This document shows positions 21,617 through 27,229 of a stretch of DNA of 27,229 nt, in pieces (within the stretch, counting starts at the first letter, position 1; each line of letters opens with the position of its first letter). The stretch is from Halobacteriales archaeon QH_8_67_36. Its GTDB lineage: Archaea > Halobacteriota > Halobacteria > Halobacteriales > Haloarculaceae. The stretch spans positions 22,404-49,632 of the forward strand of contig PXQZ01000097.1 of NCBI GenBank assembly GCA_003021755.1. Direction: 5' to 3'. The translations under genes were made by a program, and so were the position numbers. Under the pieces are notes generated by a model, which was not told the DNA's origin, ran no database searches, and saw only the letters and a list, made by a program, of their open reading frames with translations.

Positions 21617-23589
21617 CTACTGCACGCGAGTGCCGAGCGGGGCGTCCTCGTGGGTGGTCAGCAGGTCGGCCTCGTCGCCGGCGGCCAGCACCATCCCGTT
21701 GGACTCGACGCCGAAGATGGTCGCCTGCTCCATGTTGGCGAGCAGGATGACCCGGGTGCCCGGCAGGTCGTCGACGTCGTGGAGTTCGGCCAGCCCGGCG
21801 ACGACCTGGCGGACCTCGTGGCCGATGTCGACCGCCAGTTCGAGGAGCTTGTCGGCGTCCTCGACCGGCTCCGCCGAGCGGATTTCGCCGACGCGCATGT
21901 CGACGCCCTCGAAGTCCTCGAAGCCGATGCGCTCGGATTCGAGCGGTTCGAGGTCGACGTCGGCCGCATCCTCGCTGTCGCCCGTGTCGTCGCTCGCTTC
22001 CTCGACACGACGCCGTAGCTCCTCGTTCAGCTCGGCGATGTAGTCGTCGTCGACCTGCTCGAACAGCTGGTCGGGTTCGTCGAAGCGGTCCGGTGGCGCC
22101 TCCAGCGCGGTGGACAGCGACACGTCGGCGACCGAGCCGGCCTCGCCGAGCTGGCCCCACAGCTCCTCGGCCTTCCCCGGAAGCACGGGCTGCATGACGA
22201 CGGCGACGGCCTTGACGAGCTGGACGCAGTCGCGGATGACCTGCGCGGCCTGCTCGGGGTCGTCGTCGACGAGGTGCCAGGGCTCGGTCCGCTGGATGTA
22301 CTCGTTGCCGTAGTCGGACAACTCCGTCGCCAGTTCCGCGAGCGTGCGCACGTCGTAGTCGCGAACGGCCGCCTCGAACTCGGAGAGCGCCCCCTCGATG
22401 CGGTCGTGGATGTCGTCGCTGACCGCGGCGTCGGGGGTGCCATCGAAGTTGCGGGCCGCAAACAGCAGCGCGCGGTTGACGAAGTTCCCGACGTTGCCAA
22501 CCAGTTCGCCGTTGACCCGCTCGGCAAAGCGGTCCCAGGAGAAGTCCACGTCCGTCTCCAGACCCGCGCCGGTGGCGATGTAGTAGCGGAACAGGTCCGG
22601 GTGGAAGCCGGCGTCGAGGTATTCGTCGGCCCACACCGCGCGGTTTCGCGACGTGGAGAGGGCCTTCCCGTCGATGCCGACGAAGCCGGTCGCCAGAATC
22701 GAACGGGGCTCGTTGTAGCCCCCTGCTCCCAGTCGTAGACCTCGGTACCGACGCGCTCGGAGTACTGTTTCGTGGCGGCGACGTACTCGATCGGGGCGTC
22801 GACCCAGACGTACAACACGAGGTCCTCGCCGCCCGCGTCGCCCTCCTCGGGGTAGTCGATGCCCCAGTCCATATCTCGCGTGATACAGAGGTCCTGCAGT
22901 TCGCCCTCTATCCACTCGCGGGGTTGGTTCTTGGCATTGTCCGTCCCCTCAATGCGGTCGAGGAACCCCTGGAGATACTCCTGGAAGTCAGCGAGGCGGA
23001 GGAACCTGTGTTCGCGGGTCCGGTACTCGGCGGGGTTGCCGGTGATGGTACTCACCGGGTCCTCGATGTCGCCGGGTTCGAGGTGGCGCTGGCACCCCTC
23101 GTCGCACTCGTCGCCGCGGGCCTGCTCGCCGCAGTACGGACAGATGCCCTCGACGAACCTGTCGGGCAGGGGCTGGTCCTCCTCGGTGTCCCAGGCGACT
23201 TCGATTTCCTTTTCGTGGACGTGGCCCTCGTCGGCCCACGAGCGGACGAACTCCTGGGTCAGTTCGGTGTTGGTCTCGTCGTCGGTGTGGCCGTAGTTGT
23301 CGAACTCGACGTTGAACTGCGGGAACGTCGCCGCGTAGGCCTCGTGGTAATCGAGCGCGAACTCGCGGGGTTCGACCCCTGCCTCGGCGGCGTTGACGGC
23401 GACGGGCGTCCCGTGCATGTCGGACCCACAGACGAAGGCGGTCTGCTGGCCGATGCGCCGGAGGCCCCGGGCGAGCGCGTCGCCGGCGACGTACGTCCGG
23501 AGGTGCCCGACGTGAAGGTCGCCGTTGGCGTAGGGGAGCCCGCAGGTGACCACCGCGGGGTGGTCCGTGGGAAAGTCGTCGTGGCTCAT
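21617..23589 (-). pseudogene. metG: Methionyl-tRNA synthetase gene with internal deletion
   Basis: The product charges tRNA-Met. The first frame (from 23589) has HVGHLRT (HIGH-type motif), the zinc knuckle CPYCG...CDEGC and continues to DWEQ (289 residues). The second part follows in another frame from about 22720: GYNEPRSILATGF, GKALSTSRN (KMSKS equivalent), the anticodon domain (VNRALLFAARNF... and ELATELSDYGNEYIQRTEPW), and a C-terminal tRNA-binding OB domain (FEGVDMRVGEIRS...) to the TAG at 21617. The conserved catalytic stretch around D-I-I-xx-H-xx-FWPAM, which should lie between the parts, is missing, about 30 residues by my estimate. MetRS is essential, so either a second copy exists or the lesion is a sequence artefact. 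Confidence 0.9.
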
Positions 23590-23732
23590 ACCACATCCTG
23601 TACCACCGACGGGTCAAAAGGGGGTTGGTTTCCCGTAGCCGTCGACGGCGACCAGTCGGCGTCCCGGCGCTCGGGCGGTAGAGCATCGCGTAAACTTCGG
23701 CGTTGAAATATTATGCATTTGTCCTTTCGGTC

Positions 23733-24149
23733 ATGGAGGAGCAGTCAGACGAACGCTCGATGAGCGATCGGGCGGCGACATCGGCGCCGGGCAGGGGGGG
23801 ACCCGGCCGGTCCGCCCGAGTTCGACGGAGCGGTACTCGGACCGGGTGTACGACTGTCTCGGGCACGTCCGCCGGGGATGCCTCCGTTATCCGCTGTGTG
23901 AGCGGTCGAAACTGCGAGTAGCGGAGGCCACGGCCACCATCGCCGACTGGAAGAGCGGCGACCGCGAGTGGGTCCGGCTCTCCCTACTCCACAGCCATCT
24001 CGAAGCTCCGCGCCGAGGATGTCGTCGACTTCGACTCCCACAGCGAGGCGCCGGTGACCGACGACGCCAACGAGGTTCTGACGGTACTCCGGGCGGTCGG
24101 CAGGACCCTCACGTCGGAACGGACGAGCGGGGACGGCGACGGGTCCTGA
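23733..24149 (+). pseudogene. DUF7344-type winged-helix gene with two frameshifts
   Basis: The ATG follows an ATATTATGCA box by about 25 bases. Frame A gives MEEQSDERSMSDRAATSAP, then a run of seven G (23794-23800). The domain continues in frame B: YSDRVYDCLGHVRRGCLRYPL, EATATIADWKSGDREW and RLSLLHSHL. At about 24002 it returns to frame A: KLRAEDVVDFDSHSE and DDANEVLTVLRAVGRTLTSE, ending at a TGA at 24147-24149. The normal HLPKL motif reads HL then KL, as if two bases were lost. The translated order fits DUF7344, a haloarchaeal winged-helix family seen near accessory genes. As read it cannot make the full protein. Confidence 0.7.
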
Positions 24150-24262
24150 CGGCAATATCGTTCGACCGCGCACGCGCCCTAGTGGCCGAGTCAGCTATCG
24201 GTTTCGCGGGCCGTCACGACCAGTTGCCGGTGGAGTCCCCGCGGTACAGCCCCACGCAACTG

Positions 24263-24341
24263 ATACTGGTGGCTGTAGGTTCATAACAATATTCGCCACC
24301 CGGGGTGGCGAAATACTTCAGTTTGTTACAGCCACCAGTAT
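24263..24341. repeat. 79-bp nested inverted repeat
   Basis: Outer arms ATACTGGTGGCTGTA (24263-24277) and TACAGCCACCAGTAT (24327-24341) are perfect 15-bp inverted repeats. Inside lies a second perfect palindrome, TTCGCCACCC-g-GGGTGGCGAA (24292-24312), with 10-bp arms. No obvious target-site duplication flanks it. It sits at the edge of the low-GC patch, between the DUF7344 pseudogene and the low-GC gene. It could be a MITE, a cruciform or hairpin signal, or the scar of a palindromic rearrangement. Confidence 0.75.
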
Positions 24342-24371
24342 AAGTCCAAACAGAACAAAGACACTACTCAT
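24318..24371 (-). CDS. Tiny hydrophobic peptide, possibly truncated
   Basis: A 17-codon frame, MSSVFVLFGLILVAVTN, whose ATG overlaps the stop of the gene upstream (ATGAGTAG). It is one hydrophobic span with no charged end. Such overlaps usually mark co-translation, and small one- or two-span membrane proteins are common in haloarchaea. Its last codons lie in the right arm of the 79-bp inverted repeat, so it may be the cut N-terminus of a longer protein. No family is recognised. Confidence 0.3.
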   Translation of the reverse strand: MSSVFVLFGLILVAVTN

Positions 24372-24846
24372 CTGTGTACCACTGTCTTCTGATACCTATT
24401 GTTATCAGAAGTGCCCCACCAAGAGCCAAACTCAGGATTCCACCGAACTGAGCAAACATGCCAGCACCAAGCCCACAATCCTTAGCAAACAACATGAGTT
24501 CCCAATACTCACTACGATACTTTACATAGCGGGGTTCTCCCCACTGTTCGCTGTCAAACCATTCATTAGACCAGTTCTCATAAGTGTCACTATGTCGGCG
24601 GTTGTCTGCGGAATCCGTATAAGCCTCCAAAAAGATACGCTGTTCATCCGGCGAAAGGTCCGCAAACGCTGTCGTATTGTTCTCCAACATTGTTATATTT
24701 GTTTTTGGAGCTTTCTCTATAACGAGTCCCGTTCCACTTACACAGTCGTTTTGTGCCTGTACAGAGTACCCGCCGAAAAATCCCATACTACCTAACAACA
24801 GCAATACAACCCCAATCTGACCCATAAAATGCAACTTTTCAAACAT
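24364..24846 (-). CDS. Low-GC membrane-anchored protein (DUF7979-like)
   Basis: A 160-aa protein. It has a membrane span or signal anchor at about 8-29, an extracytoplasmic domain with C35 and C124 that could form a disulfide, and a C-terminal span (about 126-152) ending GIRRQWYTDE. The middle reads FADLSPDEQRIFLEAYTDSADNRR...WGEPRYVKYRSEYWEL, the pattern of haloarchaeal DUF7979 domains as I recall; function unknown. GC is far below the flanks (26 of 60 in 24481-24540 by hand count), a sign of transfer. The start could also be the ATG at residue 8. A 7-bp palindrome (24841-24857) covers the first ATG. Confidence 0.7.
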   Translation of the reverse strand: MFEKLHFMGQIGVVLLLLGSMGFFGGYSVQAQNDCVSGTGLVIEKAPKTNITMLENNTTAFADLSPDEQRIFLEAYTDSADNRRHSDTYENWSNEWFDSEQWGEPRYVKYRSEYWELMLFAKDCGLGAGMFAQFGGILSLALGGALLITIGIRRQWYTDE

Positions 24847-24849
24847 AAA

Positions 24850-25071
24850 CTATGTTTCGCTTTTGTGGAAAAGAGCCGTGTCGTCCAGCCAGAGCGCGAC
24901 CACGAGGTCACAGTCCTCGTAGTGGGTCCCGACGAAGACGGCGGTCCCGCTGTTGCCGCCGGGCAGGTCCGTCGTCACGACAGTGGCGTTCGGTCGCTCG
25001 GGGGCGACCGACTCCCGCCCGGAGAGCGGCGCGTCGGACTGGGTCGCACGCAGCAGCGTTCGACGGCGCAT
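24850..25071 (-). pseudogene. Truncated lipoprotein-like gene
   Basis: A 73-aa frame starting MRRRTLLRA, a twin-arginine signal opening, but the hydrophobic core and lipobox Cys that should follow are missing and the frame goes directly to TQSDAPLSG. The body has APERPNATVVTTDLPGGNSGTAVFVG, then YEDCDLVVALWLDD, and ends ALFHKSET at a TAG exactly where the low-GC DNA begins. I take it as a secreted lipoprotein that lost its signal core and its C-terminus. A GTG at 25101 would lengthen it by ten residues; a CTTAATACG box at about 25131 is its likely promoter. No family is recognised. Confidence 0.45.
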
Positions 25072-25155
25072 CTCGGGGCACCACCTCGCCGTCGGTAGCA
25101 CACATAGCAGGTCCCAGCGATGACGGCGTATTAAGCGTTGCCAGTGGGCATGCCG

Positions 25156-25737
25156 CTACAGCAGCGCCAGCGTCCCGCTGGCCAGCCCGAGCGTCACGAT
25201 CAGTCGGCCCGCGCTCCCGACGAACGTCGCCGCGCCGAAACGCAGGTAGTTCTCTTCGAGGACGGTAAAGGCGTAGATGGAGAGCGTATCCGGGAAGAAG
25301 GGGACACACAGCGCCATCGCCAGCCCGACGTAGCCGTACTTTTTCGCTATCTGAATCGTCTTCCGCTCCGACCACTCGATGACGTCGAACCGCGAGGCCT
25401 TGATGCGACGGACCAGCGGGCCGTACTCCTTTGCCTCCTGGCCGATGTGGAACGCGAAGAGGCTGCCAAGCGCCTTGCCGAAGGCGCTGAACAGGACGAT
25501 GGCGAGGATGTTCCCGTTCGTCGAGAGCCCCAGGCGCAGCGTTTCCGCCGGCACGAGAACGATTTCGCTGGGCAGCGGCAGGACGAACGCGATGAGAAAG
25601 GAGTAGATGGCGATGATGGCCAGCCCCGTCGGTCCGGTGGCGGTACAGACGGCCTGTTCGAGGAGGGCCAGCGACCCGCCGGCGGTGCCACACTCGCCGA
25701 GAAACGCGACCGGGAGGACGGGGAGGGCCGGACTCAC
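25156..25737 (-). CDS. VTT/DedA-like membrane protein
   Basis: A 193-aa protein read from a GTG (VSPALPVLPVAF). Hydrophobic spans lie near the N-terminus, at about 35-60 (TGLAIIAIYSFLIAFVLPLP), 73-98 and 130-193. The family pattern FVLPLPSEIVLVPAE is followed by GKALGSLFAFHIGQ and, after the KKYGYVGLAMALCVPFFPDTLS segment, a Gly-rich end (VGSAGRLIVTLGLASG). DedA/VTT proteins act in lipid flipping or envelope homeostasis. The longer ATG frame adds 15 codons without features, while a GCTTTAGTA box lies 28 bases before the GTG, so a leaderless GTG start is preferred. Confidence 0.88.
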   Translation of the reverse strand: MSPALPVLPVAFLGECGTAGGSLALLEQAVCTATGPTGLAIIAIYSFLIAFVLPLPSEIVLVPAETLRLGLSTNGNILAIVLFSAFGKALGSLFAFHIGQEAKEYGPLVRRIKASRFDVIEWSERKTIQIAKKYGYVGLAMALCVPFFPDTLSIYAFTVLEENYLRFGAATFVGSAGRLIVTLGLASGTLALL

Positions 25738-25842
25738 ACCACTCGATAGCAAACAGCGGGTACTAAAGCTTGATATGTTCACTCCGGACCGGTACTGAGT
25801 TCGAGGTCTGCCCGAGATTCAAAACGGAGACGCGCTGTCCGG

Positions 25843-26895
25843 TCAGTACCAGTCCAGGTCAGCCACGAACGACCGTAACATCGACCGCGTCACGTGTGGC
25901 ATACAGACGACGCGCATCTCGCCGGCGCCGGTCTTTGAGACGCGCCAGCCGCGGTCGCGCAGTTCGTCGGTCATGGGCACCGAGAGGTCGGCGGCCACGA
26001 GCGGGAGTTCCGGCCCGACCACGTCGTGGCCCCGGGTCCGTAGCTGGTCGGCCAGCCACTCGGCGTTGGCCATCGAGCGCTCGTACTGTTCGCGGTAGCC
26101 CGCGGGCCAGAGTTCGTCCATCGCGGCGACGGCCGACGCGACGCCGGCGCCCGACCTGGTGCCCGTCAGCGTGAGCTGGTTCGTCGACTCCAGATACGGC
26201 GTCTCGACGGCCAGTTCGTCCAACAGTGACGCCTCGCGGGCGAGCAGGCCGCCGGCGGGAACGGCCGCCTGCCCGACCTTGTGGGGGTCGATAGTCATCG
26301 TGTCGACGGCGGCGTGGCCGAAGTGCCAGTCGTGGTCGGTAAAGGGCAGGTAGAAGCCGCCCCAGGCGGCGTCGACGTGACAGAGCGCGCCGGCGTCGTG
26401 TGCGAGGTCGGCGACGGCGGGAATCGGGTCGACGACGCCGTATTCGGTCGAGCCGGCGACGCCGACGACACAGACGGTGTCGCCGTCTATCAACTCGGTT
26501 ACGGCGTCAGTGTCGGCGCGGTAGTCGCTGGCGGGCGCGGTCCGGAGTTCGAGGTCCAGCACGTCCGCGGCCTTGGTAAACGAGAAGTGCGCGTGGACGG
26601 GTGCGACGACGTTCGGGTCGTCGGTGTCGGCCCGGTTGCGGGCGATACGCAGCGCCTGGACGTTGGCCTCCGTCCCGCCCGAGGCGACATAGCCCGCCGG
26701 GTCGGCCAGTCCGGCCAACTCCCCGAGGGTCCCGACGGCCTCGCGTTCCAGGTCGGCGACGGTCTCGTAGGTACCGGGATCGCCGGGATTCGTCGCCAGA
26801 AACCGCTCGGCCGCGTTGCGAGCCACCGGACGGGGGACGGTACACATCGAGGAGAGAACCCGTTCGAAATCCTGTGGCTCGGCCCCCTGGAGCAT
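25843..26895 (-). CDS. mfnA: L-aspartate/L-tyrosine decarboxylase MfnA
   Basis: A 350-aa PLP-dependent group II decarboxylase. Visible are SGGTEANVQALRIARN (73-87), H103 in AHFSFTKA that stacks on PLP, D175 in CHVDAAWGG, and the PLP lysine K206 in IDPHKVGQA. In methanogens MfnA makes tyramine for methanofuran; in archaea without methanofuran it is taken to form beta-alanine from aspartate for CoA, which I think is its role here. The start is normal, with a GGATAAG element about 26 bases upstream. It lies 105 bases beyond the VTT gene's start on the same strand. Confidence 0.95.
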   Translation of the reverse strand: MLQGAEPQDFERVLSSMCTVPRPVARNAAERFLATNPGDPGTYETVADLEREAVGTLGELAGLADPAGYVASGGTEANVQALRIARNRADTDDPNVVAPVHAHFSFTKAADVLDLELRTAPASDYRADTDAVTELIDGDTVCVVGVAGSTEYGVVDPIPAVADLAHDAGALCHVDAAWGGFYLPFTDHDWHFGHAAVDTMTIDPHKVGQAAVPAGGLLAREASLLDELAVETPYLESTNQLTLTGTRSGAGVASAVAAMDELWPAGYREQYERSMANAEWLADQLRTRGHDVVGPELPLVAADLSVPMTDELRDRGWRVSKTGAGEMRVVCMPHVTRSMLRSFVADLDWY

Positions 26896-27152
26896 CCTGT
26901 CCGAACGCTCGTGGCCGACCCGCTTATCCGTTTCGTTCGTCGAGAAGGACGATCCTCGAACTGGAACAGACCGATGTCGTACTCGGCTTCGGATGACAAC
27001 CGGTGATGACGTACTTGCCAGTACGACACCACGTCACTCGAATTGGCTGTTATTACACTGACCTCGAAGAAAGGCTGATATACAATATTACGTTCAACTG
27101 ACTTTAGATTCTTTTTAATACATGGTGTTTGTGTAATAGGCTGTATGCTCTC

Positions 27153-27196
27153 CCATTACAGAGGTGAGTCATCCGAGTGCGTGTAATGGCTCACCT
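27153..27196. repeat. Interlocking inverted repeats
   Basis: CCATTACA (27153-27160) pairs with TGTAATGG (27182-27189), and AGGTGAG (27162-27168) pairs with CTCACCT (27190-27196). Both pairs enclose 21 bases and they interlock in A-B-A'-B' order. The right half covers the ATG at 27186. It may be a double operator or an RNA switch; a simple pseudoknot is sterically strained because no bases separate A' and B'. Confidence 0.6.
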
Positions 27197-27229
27197 GTCG
27201 GCACGCGCGGATGCCGCTTACCAGAACGA
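27186..27229 (+). CDS. Possible 5' end of a gene cut by the window
   Basis: The frame MAHLSARADAAYQN is open to the window edge. Its ATG shares one base with the TAA of a 13-codon upstream frame (MLSHYRGESSECV, from 27145) that starts about 28 bases after CTTTTTAATAC. This would be a leader-peptide arrangement, but 14 codons are too few to identify a protein and the frame may be chance. Confidence 0.25.
   Translation, partial: MAHLSARADAAYQN

Larger units (their letters stand above)
26896..27229. other. AT-rich control region at window end
   Basis: About 330 bases upstream of mfnA. From about 27050 the DNA becomes AT-rich (GATATACAATATTACG, CTTTTTAATACATGG), which looks like promoter DNA for a rightward gene beyond the window. 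It holds a 13-codon frame (27145-27186), a possible partial gene and two interlocking inverted repeats, listed separately. No complete gene is supported. Confidence 0.5.

Noticed and set aside
21590..21617. Possible third copy of the 36-bp element past the metG stop (CTGAAACAG then TCTACGA)
   Set aside because: Only short matches with gaps and the opposite orientation relative to the gene; not above chance by eye.
23368..23384. GGTTCGACCCC resembling a tRNA T-arm
   Set aside because: It lies within conserved metG coding sequence and no acceptor or anticodon stems surround it. No tRNA was found anywhere in the window.
24214..24341. A minus-strand frame through the nested palindrome ending GLYRGDSTGNWS
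   Set aside because: It reads like protein for about 40 codons but has no start or family match, and it is largely dictated by the palindrome arms.
1..27229. CRISPR arrays, insertion sequences with transposase, and defence gene clusters
   Set aside because: No regularly spaced repeats, no transposase or integrase motifs, and no set of adjacent unknown genes suggesting a defence system were seen.

Overview
The window is haloarchaeal chromosome. The proteins are acidic, the GC content is high, and most start codons sit about 26-30 nt downstream of an AT-rich TATA-like element with no room for a leader. The gene content is typical of class Halobacteria: archaeal shikimate enzymes, LonB, thermosome, MfnA, DUF7123, DUF7344, and a Tat-like winged-helix regulator. 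Several protein sequences resemble the Haloarcula group, but that placement is inference from memory.

Layout. (1) 24-443: a zinc-ribbon membrane protein. (2) 463-5750, minus strand: the aromatic amino acid block trpC-trpB-trpA, ADH synthase (aroA') and 3-dehydroquinate synthase II (aroB'), with a candidate operator at the trpC promoter. (3) 6099-6569: an MGMT-like protein whose catalytic Cys is replaced by Asp. (4) 6650-9583, minus: LonB protease abutting a CPBP-family membrane protease; divergently 9754-11087: NMN adenylyltransferase and SAM hydrolase, overlapping by one base. (5) 11091-11270: two DtxR/SirR-like iron boxes in front of a decayed lipoprotein start, facing the thermosome gene (11290-12957), whose C-terminal tail is unusual. 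(6) 13111-18453: an amidohydrolase broken by an internal deletion, a GT2 glycosyltransferase, a methyltransferase, a small HTH protein, an MBL hydrolase, a YkgJ-type Cys-cluster protein, a TRAM protein with a TTG start, and DUF7123. (7) 18536-21440, minus: a Tat-like double winged-helix regulator, an SPFH/stomatin protein, NfeD and a small DUF7312-like membrane protein. (8) 21617-23589, minus: methionyl-tRNA synthetase with an internal frame-shifting deletion. (9) 23733-25101: an accessory patch with a frameshifted DUF7344 gene, a nested inverted repeat, a low-GC two-TM gene and a truncated lipoprotein-like gene. (10) 25156-26895: a VTT/DedA-like membrane protein and the PLP decarboxylase MfnA; the window ends in an AT-rich control region with interlocking inverted repeats.

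How it works together. Block 2 runs from the ADH/DHQ route into aromatic amino acids through to the last three steps of tryptophan synthesis. LonB and CPBP look like a membrane proteolysis pair; SPFH and NfeD are a classical membrane-microdomain pair. NMNAT, SAM hydrolase and MfnA belong to NAD, SAM and beta-alanine/CoA metabolism.

Most notable non-genic signals: a 36-bp element (30/36 identical) that includes the stop codon of two unrelated genes; an iron-box pair left in front of a gene remnant; and a 79-bp nested palindrome beside a low-GC insertion. I see no convincing new multi-gene defence or mobile system. Three genes carry frame-disrupting lesions (metG, amidohydrolase, DUF7344), so either real gene decay or a consensus/assembly problem must be considered.
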